A stretch of DNA of 64,000 nt. Origin: Bacillota bacterium (lineage in GTDB: Bacteria > Bacillota > Clostridia > Lachnospirales > Lachnospiraceae). Shown in pieces: positions 25,783 through 35,639 of the stretch. The position numbers and the translations under genes were made by a program. The notes under the pieces are model-generated. The model saw nothing but the letters and a program-made list of their open reading frames with translations, had not been told where the DNA came from and made no database searches. The stretch is from NCBI GenBank assembly GCA_023411555.1, contig JAEYOQ010000025.1, positions 1 to 64,000 on the forward strand. Direction: 5' to 3'. The first letter of the stretch is position 1. Every line of letters begins with the position of its first letter.

Positions 25783-27891
25783 CTATACCTCAAATAACAG
25801 GTCTCCGTAGGTAGGTACCGGCCATAAGTCCTTCTCTACCACTTCCTCTAATGCATCAATCGGAGCTCTAAGCTCAGCCATGGCTACACAAACAGTATCT
25901 TTAAAGTACTTAGCCTGCTCTGCAACATCACCCATGGAATTGGCATATGCAGTAACCTCCTGCAGCTTCTTCAATGCAGCTTGCGCTTTCGCCAGAAGGG
26001 AGGATACCTCCTTTAATAATCCAGCCTGAACACTAACATCTGCATCTGCTACCGCTGACTTAATGGAATTTATCGAATCAGCCAGCTTCTTGGTATAGGA
26101 GATGATAGCCGGAATATATTTTACCGATGCCATAGAAATCATTGTCTTAGCCTCAATATTAATTGCTTTCGCATAGGACTCATACATAATCTCAGCACGT
26201 GAATGCAACTCAGAGGATGAGAATACATGATGCTTCTCAAACATAGTGATGGCTTTATCCGTAACCAATGCAGGAATTGCTTCAACCATAGACTTAATAT
26301 TCGGAAGACCTCTTCTGGTAGCCTCTTCAACCCAAGCCTCCGAATAACCGTTACCATTGAATACGATCCTCTGATGTTCCGTTAAGGTCTTCTTAATTAA
26401 ATCATGTACTGCAAGATCGAAATCTTCTGCCTTCTCAAGCTCATCTGCCATCTCACTAAATACATCAGCAATAATTGTATTAAGTACAGTATTCGCTGTT
26501 CCGATGGACATAGAGGATGCCACCATACGGAATTCGAATTTATTGCCGGTAAATGCAAAAGGTGATGTACGGTTACGATCGGTGGCGTCCTTCTTCAACT
26601 CAGGAATGGTATGAACACCTACATTCAGCTTACCGCCGTCTTTACTACTCTTTGCTTCTCCTGTTTCGATCAACTGTGCGATTACATCCTCAAGCTGTGC
26701 TCCCAGGAATATAGAGATGATTGCCGGCGGCGCTTCATTTGCACCTAATCTATGATCATTTCCAGGATTAGCTGCGGATACACGAAGAAGATCTGCATGT
26801 AAATCCACAGCCTTCAAGACAGCTGCCAGAACCAATAAAAACTGTATATTATCATGAGGCGTCTTACCTGGTTCAAGAAGATTCTTACCAGTATCCGTAA
26901 CCAAGGACCAGTTATTGTGCTTACCGGAACCGTTAACACCTGCAAAAGGCTTCTCATGCAACAGACATGCCAGGTTATGACGATTAGCAACCTTCTTCAT
27001 ACATTCCATAACTAATTGATTATGGTCAGTCGCAATATTGGCAGAAGCATAGATCGGGGCCAATTCGTGCTGAGCCGGAGCAACCTCATTATGCTGTGTT
27101 TTAGCGGTAACACCCAACTTCCAGAGCTCCACATTTAGCTCCTTCATGAAGGAAGCAACACGTTCCTTAATACAGCCAAAATAATGATCATCTAACTCCT
27201 GACCCTTCGGGGGCATTGCTCCAAATAAGGTTCTTCCACTGAATATAAGGTCATCACGCTTCAGATATTTTGCTTTATCTACTAAGAAATATTCCTGCTC
27301 CGGTCCTGCAGATGGGCTTACTCTCTTTACATCTTTATGACCAAAGAGCTTCATAATTCGAACCGCCTGAGCGCTAAGCGCTTCCATGGAACGAAGTAAA
27401 GGTGTCTTAATATCTAGTGCCTCTCCTGTATAAGAGCAGAAAGCAGTGGGGATACAAAGGGTAACACCTGCTGCATCTTCACGAAGGAAAGCAGGAGAGG
27501 TACAATCCCACGCTGTATAGCCTCTTGCCTCAAAGGTAGCTCTAAGGCCGCCGGAAGGAAATGATGAAGCATCCGGCTCACCCTTGATCAACTCCTTACC
27601 TGAGAATTCCATTATTACTCTACCATCCGAAGTGGGGCTGATAAATGAATCGTGCTTTTCTGCTGTAATTCCGGTCAAAGGTTGGAACCAGTGTGTATAA
27701 TGAGTTGCACCTCTTTCAATAGCCCAGTCCTTCATAGCATTTGCTACAACCTCTGCGACATTGGGATCTAGATCCTCACCATTCTCAATTGTCTTCTTTA
27801 GCGCCGCATATGTTTTCTTAGGTAAGCGCTCAATCATGGTTGCATCATTAAATACATCTGTTCCAAATAACTCTGTTAATTTTTCTGACAT
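25783..27891 (-). CDS. glnA: Glutamine synthetase type III
   Basis: A 702-residue type III glutamine synthetase (GlnN class) making glutamine from glutamate, ammonia and ATP. Type III marks: length near 700, the motif KTQHNEVAPAQHELAP, VNGSGKHNNWSL, NPGNDHRLGANEAPPAI, and an N-terminal block FSGKELIKGEPDASSFPSGG. Start at ATG 27889-27891, seven bases after GAGGAG; a 16-codon upstream extension has no ribosome binding site. The leader of about 220 bases carries a terminator (28065-28097) right after a promoter, pointing to attenuation or antitermination by nitrogen status. Confidence 0.96.
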   Translation of the reverse strand: MSEKLTELFGTDVFNDATMIERLPKKTYAALKKTIENGEDLDPNVAEVVANAMKDWAIERGATHYTHWFQPLTGITAEKHDSFISPTSDGRVIMEFSGKELIKGEPDASSFPSGGLRATFEARGYTAWDCTSPAFLREDAAGVTLCIPTAFCSYTGEALDIKTPLLRSMEALSAQAVRIMKLFGHKDVKRVSPSAGPEQEYFLVDKAKYLKRDDLIFSGRTLFGAMPPKGQELDDHYFGCIKERVASFMKELNVELWKLGVTAKTQHNEVAPAQHELAPIYASANIATDHNQLVMECMKKVANRHNLACLLHEKPFAGVNGSGKHNNWSLVTDTGKNLLEPGKTPHDNIQFLLVLAAVLKAVDLHADLLRVSAANPGNDHRLGANEAPPAIISIFLGAQLEDVIAQLIETGEAKSSKDGGKLNVGVHTIPELKKDATDRNRTSPFAFTGNKFEFRMVASSMSIGTANTVLNTIIADVFSEMADELEKAEDFDLAVHDLIKKTLTEHQRIVFNGNGYSEAWVEEATRRGLPNIKSMVEAIPALVTDKAITMFEKHHVFSSSELHSRAEIMYESYAKAINIEAKTMISMASVKYIPAIISYTKKLADSINSIKSAVADADVSVQAGLLKEVSSLLAKAQAALKKLQEVTAYANSMGDVAEQAKYFKDTVCVAMAELRAPIDALEEVVEKDLWPVPTYGDLLFEV

Positions 27892-28064
27892 ACCATATCT
27901 CCTCTCATATTTAGAATGTAGTGTAAGCTTTGCTGACAACTACTTGCTGAACTCGGTGAGTATAACCTTCTTTTTCTCCCTAACTTATAAGTGCGTGTTC
28001 CCGGTGATCAATAGTCACTTAGATGGAGTGATTTAATTCATTAGGACATCGTCTCCTATGTATT

Positions 28065-28097
28065 AAAAAAGGTGTCCTCAAATAAATTGAGAACACC
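28065..28097 (-). terminator. Terminator in the glnA leader (possible attenuator)
   Basis: GGTGTCCTCAA (28071-28081) pairs with TTGAGAACACC (28087-28097, one G-T pair), then six T on the minus strand (28070-28065). It lies between the promoter at 28122-28150 and glnA. The rest of 27892-28252 shows no gene or known riboswitch. Confidence 0.8.
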
Positions 28098-28121
28098 TTC
28101 GCTCCGTTTCAAAAGAAATTA

Positions 28122-28150
28122 TATATATAGTATATACCATGTTTTCACAA
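28122..28150 (-). promoter_or_regulatory. Probable glnA promoter
   Basis: Minus strand TTGTGA (28150-28145), 17 bases, TATATA (28127-28122). Transcripts would start near 28115 and meet the terminator about 20 bases later. Confidence 0.6.
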
Positions 28151-28252
28151 AAATGAAAAGAATTTTTTACGAAAATTTGCATTTTTATTAAAAGTGACCA
28201 AATACATCTCAAATTAATCATCCGGATATATGAAATGAACAATTCACATCCT

Positions 28253-28930
28253 CTACTCCAAATACCATTCATCTTTTCCAGAATGCTCTTCTTCCTCAGA
28301 AGTCTCTTCTGGCTGCGGCATATATTTCTTTAAGACGCGTTCCATAAGGAAAGAGTTAATAAATACAACCAAAGCGGGTATAATAAACATAAGGATTGGC
28401 ATGATCAAAGTACCAACTATTCCTGCTGCAGTTACGATTACCATAATCAAGGTTGATGGAAGATGTCTTATTGACATGAACGTCCCTGCTTTAATCAACT
28501 GCTTTACAGTCATATCAAATCGGGACAATACCGGGAATACATAGCAGGAAAAGCATACCAGTAAGACGGTAATAGCTACGAAAACACCAAATAAAATAGA
28601 GCCGGTGCTACCTGAGCTACCTAAATTCGCATATGCCCATACCATATCAAAGCCTAAAACGATAAACATTATTGTCAGAACTACGCCGATAATAGCTCCT
28701 CTTTTAAAATTCAACTTAAAGGATTTAAAAAACTCCCGGAATAAATAACCACGCTCTCTTCGGATAACCTTCACAATTGCATAATATAATGCTGTATTAG
28801 CTGGCCCGATGGTTACCACCGGTAGACAGAACACTAACCATATCACGCTAAGAAAAAGCATATCGCATAGCTTTCCAAGCGCAGTAAAGAAGGGATTATC
28901 CATGTTAAATAAATTGCTCATTAATAACAC
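28253..28930 (-). CDS. DUF624 / YesL-type membrane protein
   Basis: A 225-residue membrane protein of the YesL (DUF624) family. It starts LFNMDNPFFTALGKLCDMLFLSVIWLVFCLPVVTIGPANTALY, the family hallmark, has about five helices, and ends in an acidic cytosolic tail EETSEEEEHSGKDEWYLE. Members are often linked to sugar ABC transporters, but none is adjacent here and the function is unknown. GTG at 28930 follows AAAGG at five bases; an ATG three codons later is also possible. The 401-base stretch between it and rbr (28931-29331) holds one hairpin and no credible gene. Confidence 0.88.
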   Translation of the reverse strand: MLLMSNLFNMDNPFFTALGKLCDMLFLSVIWLVFCLPVVTIGPANTALYYAIVKVIRRERGYLFREFFKSFKLNFKRGAIIGVVLTIMFIVLGFDMVWAYANLGSSGSTGSILFGVFVAITVLLVCFSCYVFPVLSRFDMTVKQLIKAGTFMSIRHLPSTLIMVIVTAAGIVGTLIMPILMFIIPALVVFINSFLMERVLKKYMPQPEETSEEEEHSGKDEWYLE

Positions 28931-29258
28931 CTGTACCTTTCACATTTTTGAAGCTTCCTTCGTCCAAGTCATTAGAAGCCTCACATATCTCATTGTCATA
29001 TATTTTAGCATACTTGTCTTTATTAAGGAAGTGAAATAATTATAAATTCTTTTTTGTCAAGGGGCTAAGTCTCTGATTACGTCTTGTTAATCTTCAAAGG
29101 AGCCTTGCAAACTTTTTATAAATTATCCATTCAGATACATCAGCTTCGCAGATATATTGTAAAACAAACATTGATATACCTGCATTACTATCCATATTTG
29201 AACTATACTACTGGATATATTGTAAAGGATGCTAATAAAAACGGCTTAAATCTAGTAA

Positions 29259-29286
29259 GGGGTATGATTCAAACGAATCACACCCC
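29259..29286 (-). terminator. Hairpin after rbr, probable terminator
   Basis: GGGGTATGATTC (29259-29270) pairs with GAATCACACCCC (29275-29286) with one mismatch; loop of four. The T run is poor, so it is a terminator by position, 45 bases after the rbr stop. Confidence 0.5.
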
Positions 29287-29331
29287 AAGCTTTCATAGAC
29301 CTATATGCAAATATATGTAATCTAATCTCTT

Positions 29332-29925
29332 CTAGAAGCAGTCATCCAGCAGCTGGAAGTAATCCTTAGGATGCTGACAGGTAGGACAAAGAGCAGGAGC
29401 TGCATCACCCTCGTGAATATGACCGCAATTGAGACATTTCCAGAATACCTTTCCGTCTTTCTTGAATACAGTACCATCTTCAATATTCTGAAGAAGCTTG
29501 CGATATCTCTCCTCATGATGCTTTTCTACCTTAGCGATTAGAAGAAAGCGAGTTGCAATATCCGGAAAACCTTCTTCCTTCGCTGTCTTAGCGAATGCGG
29601 GATAGTCTAATTCCGCCTCCTCATGCTCCCCTTCTGCTGCTGATTTTAGGTTTGCTACAGTATCTCCATATGCAAAAGGATAGGTTGCATTAATATCAAC
29701 CGGGGCAGGATTCTCACCATCAAGATGCTCCAGAGCCAGCTTCATAAATACCTTTGCATGCTCCTTCTCATTCTCTGCTGTCTCAAGGAAAATGTTCTGA
29801 ATTTGCTTGTATCCTTCTTTGCCGGCTACCGAAGCGAAATAAGTATATCTCATTCTTGCCTGGGATTCACCTGCAAAGGATTTCATTAAATTTTCCAATG
29901 TTTTTGTTCCACGTAGATTTGCCAT
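29332..29925 (-). CDS. rbr: Rubrerythrin
   Basis: A 197-residue non-haem di-iron peroxidase that removes hydrogen peroxide in anaerobes. The ferritin-like four-helix domain supplies the iron ligands (E in FAGESQARMRY, ENEKEHAK, EGEHEEAELDY, KVEKHHEERY). The C-terminal rubredoxin domain has CLNCGHIHEG and CPTCQHPKDYF. Full length for the family. ATG after GGAGGATATATTTT. Single gene; a perfect dyad over its -10 region suggests a peroxide- or metal-responsive repressor. Confidence 0.97.
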   Translation of the reverse strand: MANLRGTKTLENLMKSFAGESQARMRYTYFASVAGKEGYKQIQNIFLETAENEKEHAKVFMKLALEHLDGENPAPVDINATYPFAYGDTVANLKSAAEGEHEEAELDYPAFAKTAKEEGFPDIATRFLLIAKVEKHHEERYRKLLQNIEDGTVFKKDGKVFWKCLNCGHIHEGDAAPALCPTCQHPKDYFQLLDDCF

Positions 29926-30011
29926 AAAATATATCCTCCTTCTTCTAATTGAATTAAGGTACTCTAAACATAACCCCTTGCCTAGCTAATCATCTTAAAG
30001 AATACCCTTGT

Positions 30012-30028
30012 TAATTATACCATAATTA
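30012..30028. promoter_or_regulatory. Dyad over the rbr promoter (PerR/Fur-like operator candidate)
   Basis: TAATTAT-ACC-ATAATTA, perfect 7-base arms. It covers the minus-strand TATAAT (30019-30014) in front of rbr. AT-rich dyads at this place are typical for PerR or Fur family sites, but the bases do not match the B. subtilis PerR box exactly. Confidence 0.4.
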
Positions 30029-30133
30029 CAAGATAATTCTAGCTAGTTCGTAGCAATTAATTCTAACATTTATATAAAATAATTCTTATCTGTCTCGTAT
30101 AATCCGATTATGTATAAGTTTACAATAGGCCCA

Positions 30134-31639
30134 TTATTCCTGCTTCACCATATCTTTCAGCCGCTGGCTCAAGTCATAGACATGCATAACAGAAGAATTA
30201 ATCTGTGAGATCTGAGAGTTCTCATCCTCAATGATGGACAATATCTCCTGTGTCGATGCCGAATTCTCTTCTGATATACTAGCAACATTGGTAATCTGCT
30301 CCTGAACCTCTAGGAAGTTTTTGGCAGCTACTGCAATTTCTCTCATACTACTTGATAATTCATCATTCGTCTCTTGATAAGCTTCCTTCATGTCAGTAAA
30401 GAAGCAGGTTACTTCCCGGATGATATCCATCCCCTCATCTGAGGCTTTCTCCCCTTCTTTTGACATCTTAGCTGCATTCTCCGACTTTTCCAGTATAGCA
30501 GTAGTTACATCATTGATATTGTCTACTATTCTCCTGCTCTGTTCGGACAAGCCTCGAATACTCTCAGCAACAACTGCAAAGCCTTTTCCATGCTCTCCGG
30601 CACGGGCAGATTCTATAGAAGCATTAAGTGCCAACAGATTCGTCTGCGATGCTATCGTCTTGATGTTATTTAATAGAGTAATGATTTCTTTTAAACTGGT
30701 TTGAAGATCATTTACTGTTTCGGCAGTCGTCCCAATGGCTGTATTTACTGTTGACATATGAACCGCAACTTCATTTATCTTATTCCAGCTGTCTTCAACC
30801 TTCTTGCTCATCGCTGTTGATTTATCTGCCACACCGTTTGATATTTCGATTGATCGATTTACCACCTGCATGGATTGATTCATTGATTCGTTGATTCTAT
30901 TTACACTTGCTGCTTCATCCTGTATTGCAGTTGCCATCTGTTGAACCGAGTCAACAATGCCCATACTTGCTTGACTTATCCCTTTTAGCTGCGTGTCCAC
31001 CACACCCAGATTATTGTTTAGAGACCTAGCACCATCCTCAATCGTATGGAAGGTATTCTCCAGCTTATTCAGTAACTCCTTCGCTTCTTCTTCCTTTTTA
31101 CCGGCTTGCTCCACAAGTTCGTTTCCCCACTTAGTCAGGAAATACAAAAGAACCATAATCCCGTCAATCAAGGTAACAACTGTAACAAATTCTTTTAAAT
31201 CAGTATTATTAGATAGTAAATTCTGAGGACGAATTAGATACATCAATATATATCCACTATTCACCATAATACCGAATATAACAATTAATTCTTTTCTAAA
31301 ATATAAGGTGATCATGGCAATTGTCGTAAACACAAGATAATGTTTATTCAATGTATAACCAGAAAAACACATCAATCCGAATGCGGAAATCAAATTAATC
31401 GTTGGAAATGATAAGCTTTTTAGGCGCTCATTGAATGGCACGAAATAAGCACTCAAGCATACGGTGAAGTTCGCTGCTGTTGCAATTATGGCCCAAAGAT
31501 TATTACTAATCCCCTTTGTGATTAGCACCTGTACTAATATTAGACTAACGATCCCTATCGTGCCCAACAGATTCACCTTGTGTACCCTGTTGACATCGTA
31601 TCCACTTTGTTGCATTTTAATAGCCTCAGCCTTTGACAT
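30134..31639 (-). CDS. Methyl-accepting chemotaxis protein with polytopic N-terminus
   Basis: A 501-residue chemoreceptor. About six transmembrane helices (residues 20-175) stand in place of the usual periplasmic sensor domain. There is no clear HAMP domain, and a long coiled coil runs from about 185. The signalling tip is IASQTNLLALNASIESARAGEHGKGFAVVAESIRGLSEQS (about 335-375), which binds CheA/CheW. It may sense membrane state or an intracellular cue. It stands alone, with no che genes nearby. ATG after GGAGGAGAAGATAC. Confidence 0.95.
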   Translation of the reverse strand: MSKAEAIKMQQSGYDVNRVHKVNLLGTIGIVSLILVQVLITKGISNNLWAIIATAANFTVCLSAYFVPFNERLKSLSFPTINLISAFGLMCFSGYTLNKHYLVFTTIAMITLYFRKELIVIFGIMVNSGYILMYLIRPQNLLSNNTDLKEFVTVVTLIDGIMVLLYFLTKWGNELVEQAGKKEEEAKELLNKLENTFHTIEDGARSLNNNLGVVDTQLKGISQASMGIVDSVQQMATAIQDEAASVNRINESMNQSMQVVNRSIEISNGVADKSTAMSKKVEDSWNKINEVAVHMSTVNTAIGTTAETVNDLQTSLKEIITLLNNIKTIASQTNLLALNASIESARAGEHGKGFAVVAESIRGLSEQSRRIVDNINDVTTAILEKSENAAKMSKEGEKASDEGMDIIREVTCFFTDMKEAYQETNDELSSSMREIAVAAKNFLEVQEQITNVASISEENSASTQEILSIIEDENSQISQINSSVMHVYDLSQRLKDMVKQE

Positions 31640-31737
31640 CGTATCTTCTCCTCCGTATTATTACTTAAAAATTATTGATATATAAATATTATCATATTTT
31701 GGTTAATACTGGTAGTAGGAAAAAATGCTGTATGAAT

Positions 31738-31781
31738 AAAGAAACCGGTATAGCCACCCAAACAGCTTTACCGGTTTCTTT
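31738..31781. terminator. Bidirectional-looking terminator after the ser operon
   Basis: AAAGAAACCGGTA (31738-31750) pairs with TACCGGTTTCTTT (31769-31781); inner AGC/GCT also pairs. On the minus strand it ends in TTTCTTTATTC, 34 bases after the DUF1015 stop. Confidence 0.8.
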
Positions 31782-31814
31782 ATATATAGGATATTCATAT
31801 CATCTAATTTTTTA

Positions 31815-33056
31815 TTAAGATAGACTATGCAAAAATAACCCGCTTCGTAACTTAGGCTCAAACCAAGTGGATTTCGGCGGCATCAACCTACCTGCATCAG
31901 ATACCGCAAATAATTCCTCTATGGAGGTAGGATACATGGAAAAGGCCACAGCCATATCCTCCTGAACACGACGCTCTAATTCTCCCAGACCACGAATTCC
32001 GCCAATAAAATCGATTCTTTTATCTACCCTAGGGTCCTCTATGCCAAGAATTGGCCCTAGTACATAATCCTGAAGTAGACTTACATCCAGGGCAGCTACC
32101 GGATCCTTAACTTCTTCAAGTTGTTCCTTCGCAACAAGTGAGTACCAACCGTCCTTAAGATACATACCAAAGCTTGCCTTTCGACCCGGAGCAAAGGGTA
32201 CCTCTCCCAGGTACTCTACTGTGAAATTCTCCTTTAGCTTAATCAAAAACTCTTCCTTGGATAATCCGTGCAAATCCTTTACGGTACGGTTATATGGCAT
32301 GATCATCAGTTGATCGTGAGGAAATAAAACAGAAAGGAAATAATTGAATTCCTCTTCACCGGTATAGCCCGGATTCTCGTCCCTTCTTTTTAAGCCGACT
32401 TTAACCGCAGAGGCCGCGCGATGATGTCCATCCGCAATATAGATACTACCGACCTCTTCAAATGCGTCGCTAATAGCTTTCATCTTCTCTGGCTGATAAA
32501 GCTTCCATACTTTATGACTGATTCCGTCAATCGTATCAAACTGATAGATTGGTTTGTCCTGCTTTGTATCTGCTATTACTTCGCTGATGATATTATGCGA
32601 ACGGTACGCCAGAAAAATAGGTCCTGTATGCATATCACAGATATCCACATGACGAATACGATCCAGTTCTTTCTCTTCTCTGGTGTTCTCATGTTTCTTA
32701 ATTACATTATTCAGATAATCTTCTATTGAAGCACAGGCAACCAGACCAGTCTGGGATCTCCCTTCCATAATAAGCTCGTATACATAATAGCAAGGGTTCT
32801 CCTCCGTCTTAAAAAGTCCCTGTTGTCTCATATTAGACAAGAGTTCCTTCGCCTTCGTATAGACAATTGGATCATACGTATCTACTTCTTCTGTAAAATT
32901 CGTTTCCGGTCGATCAACCTTGAGGAAGGACATCGGCTCCCGCAGGATTTCCTGTTTTGCTTCCTGTCGATTATATACATCATACGGTAGCGCTGCTACT
33001 CGATGAGCATACTGCTCATCGGGTCTGATACATAAAAAAGGTTTCACTATTGCCAT
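31815..33056 (-). CDS. DUF1015 family protein linked to serine biosynthesis
   Basis: A 413-residue cytosolic protein of the DUF1015 family. It starts AIVKPFLCIRPDEQYAHRVAALPYDVY and has YIADGHHRAASA (about residue 205), a motif like that of ParB-type nucleotide-dependent serine kinases such as SerK. Start at ATG 33054-33056, eight bases after AGGAG. It follows serA and serC in one operon, a widespread arrangement. A free-serine kinase or another serine-related role is plausible; not proven. Confidence 0.88.
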   Translation of the reverse strand: MAIVKPFLCIRPDEQYAHRVAALPYDVYNRQEAKQEILREPMSFLKVDRPETNFTEEVDTYDPIVYTKAKELLSNMRQQGLFKTEENPCYYVYELIMEGRSQTGLVACASIEDYLNNVIKKHENTREEKELDRIRHVDICDMHTGPIFLAYRSHNIISEVIADTKQDKPIYQFDTIDGISHKVWKLYQPEKMKAISDAFEEVGSIYIADGHHRAASAVKVGLKRRDENPGYTGEEEFNYFLSVLFPHDQLMIMPYNRTVKDLHGLSKEEFLIKLKENFTVEYLGEVPFAPGRKASFGMYLKDGWYSLVAKEQLEEVKDPVAALDVSLLQDYVLGPILGIEDPRVDKRIDFIGGIRGLGELERRVQEDMAVAFSMYPTSIEELFAVSDAGRLMPPKSTWFEPKLRSGLFLHSLS

Positions 33057-33141
33057 AATATCTTCTCCTATCAATGGGGACATAAACAATCTGCTATATC
33101 GTTACAGATTGCCTATGTCCCTTTCCAACCAAATTATTCAC

Positions 33142-34320
33142 CTATCGAATGATACGAACCTTTAATACACCATCAATCTTCTTAAGCTTTGCCGCAACCT
33201 CAGTATTATCTGCAGATTCAACATCAAGTATGGTATATGCATAATCTCCGCGACTCTTATTAACCAAATCTGTGATGTTAACATTCACAGCAGAAAAGGC
33301 ACCTGTGAACTGCGATAACATATTCGGAATGTTACGATGGCATATCGCGATACGGCCAGCCGTCATACATACACCTGCATCACAATTCGGATAGTTTACA
33401 GAATTCTTAATATTACCGTTCTCCATATAATCCATCAGTTGTTTTACGGCCATTACTGCACAGTTATCCTCTGACTCCTCAGTGGAGGCGCCAAGATGAG
33501 GAATAGCGATAACCCCCTCCATCTTAGCTGTCTTCTCATTAGGGAAGTCCGTTACATATTTCGCCACCTTACCTGATTTTAAAGCTTCCTCAATATCAGC
33601 ATCATTTACCAGAAGATCTCTTGCAAGATTTAGAATAACTACACCATCCTTCATTTTACTGATGGTTTCTGAATTAATCATTTCCTTTGTATTCACATTC
33701 TCATCCGAATCTTCAATCAAAGGAGCATGAACCGTTATATAGTCACATTCTCTGTAGATATCATCTCTGGATTTTACATGAACAACATCTCTGGATAAGT
33801 TCCAGGCACTGTCAACCGATATGAAGGGGTCATAGCCATACACCTTCATACCAAGACGGTTTGCTGCGTTGGCTACTAATACGCCGATTGCACCGAGTCC
33901 AATGACACCAAGCTTCTTACCAAGTATCTCTTTACCGGCAAACTTTGCTTTTCCCTTCTCTACCAGCTTAGCTACCCTTGGGTCATCCTTCACCGTCTGG
34001 ACCCAGTTCACGCCACCGATGATATCGCGGGAAGCTAGTAAAAGCCCAGCTATAACAAGCTCCTTTACACCGTTTGCATTGGCACCGGGTGTATTGAATA
34101 CAACAATACCCTGCTCAGCGCACTTCTTCAACGGAATATTATTCACTCCGGCACCGGCTCTTGCAATCGCCTTCAGATCATCAGAAAATTCCATATCATG
34201 CATTGCCGCACTTCTAACCAGAACGACATCAGCATCAGACATATTCTCAACCTTTTCGTATTTATCCGTAAAAATATTCAGACCTATCTCAGCAATAGGA
34301 TTAAGACAATTATACTTCAT
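33142..34320 (-). CDS. serA: D-3-phosphoglycerate dehydrogenase
   Basis: A 392-residue NAD-dependent dehydrogenase, first step of serine synthesis. Features are GVNNIPL, the dinucleotide loop GLGAIGVLVANAA (about 146-158), the catalytic Arg in LNLARDLLVND, the Glu region, and HLGASTEESEDN with the catalytic His. A C-terminal ACT domain (about 320-392) could mediate serine feedback. ATG 34318-34320, six bases after GGAG; an in-frame TTG four codons earlier overlaps that site. Middle gene of serC-serA-DUF1015. Confidence 0.96.
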   Translation of the reverse strand: MKYNCLNPIAEIGLNIFTDKYEKVENMSDADVVLVRSAAMHDMEFSDDLKAIARAGAGVNNIPLKKCAEQGIVVFNTPGANANGVKELVIAGLLLASRDIIGGVNWVQTVKDDPRVAKLVEKGKAKFAGKEILGKKLGVIGLGAIGVLVANAANRLGMKVYGYDPFISVDSAWNLSRDVVHVKSRDDIYRECDYITVHAPLIEDSDENVNTKEMINSETISKMKDGVVILNLARDLLVNDADIEEALKSGKVAKYVTDFPNEKTAKMEGVIAIPHLGASTEESEDNCAVMAVKQLMDYMENGNIKNSVNYPNCDAGVCMTAGRIAICHRNIPNMLSQFTGAFSAVNVNITDLVNKSRGDYAYTILDVESADNTEVAAKLKKIDGVLKVRIIR

Positions 34321-34376
34321 TTCCTTCTCCAATCCGCACCGCTCTTGTCGGTAGCCCTATACATTATTGTCATAGT

Positions 34377-35462
34377 TTATTTCAGATTCTCTTCCTCGAA
34401 CTTCTTCATGAACGCTACCAGCTTCTCGACACCCTCAATTGGCATTGCGTTGTAGATACTCGCTCTCATACCGCCAACCGTTCTGTGTCCCTTCAGGTTC
34501 TCAAAGCCTGCTGCCTTAGCCTCCTTCACAAACTTGGCATCTAACTCCTCGTCACCGGTGACAAAAGGAACGTTCATTAATGAACGATCTTCTTTGACTA
34601 CTGTGCCGCGAAACAGCTTGCTTTGGTCAAGGAAATCATAGAGGAGAGCCGCCTTCTTCTCGTTGTGTGCCTTCATAGCCTCTAAGCCGCCCATATTCTT
34701 AATCCACTTAAATACTTTACCGCACATATAGATTCCATATGCAGGAGGAGTATTGTATAAGGATTTCTCATCAGAGTGAATCTTATATTTCATCATGGTA
34801 GGCGTTCCCGGAAGGGTGTCCTCGGTTATGAGATCCTCTCGAATAATAACAATAACAACACCGGCAGGTCCAATATTCTTCTGAACCCCTCCATAGATTA
34901 CGCCATACTTTGTTACGTCGACCGGTTCAGACAAGAAGCAGGAGGACACGTCGGCAACCAGAACCTTTCCCTTTGTATTGGGTAGGGTCTTATACTTTGT
35001 TCCGTAAATCGTATTATTTTCGCAGATATATACATAGTCAGCATTCTCAGAAATCGGAAGATCGGAGCAATCCGGAATATAGGAAAAAGTCTTGTCAGCA
35101 GAGGAAGCAATGGCATTGGCCTGGCCATATAGCTTTGCCTCCTGGTAAGCCTTCTTAGCCCACTGACCGGTAATAATATAATCTGCCACCTTATTCTTCA
35201 TTAAATTCATAGGTATCATGGCAAATTGTAATGACGCTCCACCCTGAAGGAACAGTACCTTATAATTATCAGGAATATTCATCAATTCCCTTAAATCCTT
35301 CTCAGCCTCCTGGATGATTGCCTCATAAGCCTTCGATCTGTGGCTCATCTCCATAACAGACATTCCCGTTCCCTTATAGTCAAGCATCTCATCTGCAGCT
35401 TCTTTTAACACTTCCACCGGTAGCATTGCCGGTCCTGCCGAAAAATTATAGATTCTTCCCAC
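34377..35462 (-). CDS. serC: Phosphoserine aminotransferase
   Basis: A 361-residue PLP enzyme, second step of serine synthesis. It starts RIYNFSAGPAMLPVEVLKEA and has FLQGGASLQFAMIPMNL and VADVSSCFLSEPVDV; the PLP lysine is in YGGVQKNIGPAGV (about 196). Full length. ATG after AAGGAGGAGAAATAAGT. First gene of the operon behind a consensus promoter. Confidence 0.97.
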   Translation of the reverse strand: MGRIYNFSAGPAMLPVEVLKEAADEMLDYKGTGMSVMEMSHRSKAYEAIIQEAEKDLRELMNIPDNYKVLFLQGGASLQFAMIPMNLMKNKVADYIITGQWAKKAYQEAKLYGQANAIASSADKTFSYIPDCSDLPISENADYVYICENNTIYGTKYKTLPNTKGKVLVADVSSCFLSEPVDVTKYGVIYGGVQKNIGPAGVVIVIIREDLITEDTLPGTPTMMKYKIHSDEKSLYNTPPAYGIYMCGKVFKWIKNMGGLEAMKAHNEKKAALLYDFLDQSKLFRGTVVKEDRSLMNVPFVTGDEELDAKFVKEAKAAGFENLKGHRTVGGMRASIYNAMPIEGVEKLVAFMKKFEEENLK

Positions 35463-35536
35463 TTATTTCTCCTCCTTAACGCTTGCTTTTTAACCTCATA
35501 CAGTTTACAGCTTTAATATAGTAAAGTATTATGACC

Positions 35537-35565
35537 ATTATAAAACCCTGTTATTTTCTTGTCAA
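35537..35565 (-). promoter_or_regulatory. Sigma-A promoter of serC-serA-DUF1015
   Basis: Minus strand TTGACA (35565-35560), 17 bases, TATAAT (35542-35537): both boxes perfect. Confidence 0.92.
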
Positions 35566-35639
35566 TCACTTTGTTGTTATAGTACCCATAAGATAGCCTA
35601 ATAATATTACCATTCACAGTTATATTAATAATTAGGAAC

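Noticed and set aside
29084..29320. 78-codon plus-strand frame between the YesL gene and rbr
   Set aside because: TTG start without a fitting ribosome binding site, and it runs through the rbr terminator hairpin.
33869..34354. 161-codon plus-strand frame
   Set aside because: Antisense of serA; length is a by-product of its codon bias.
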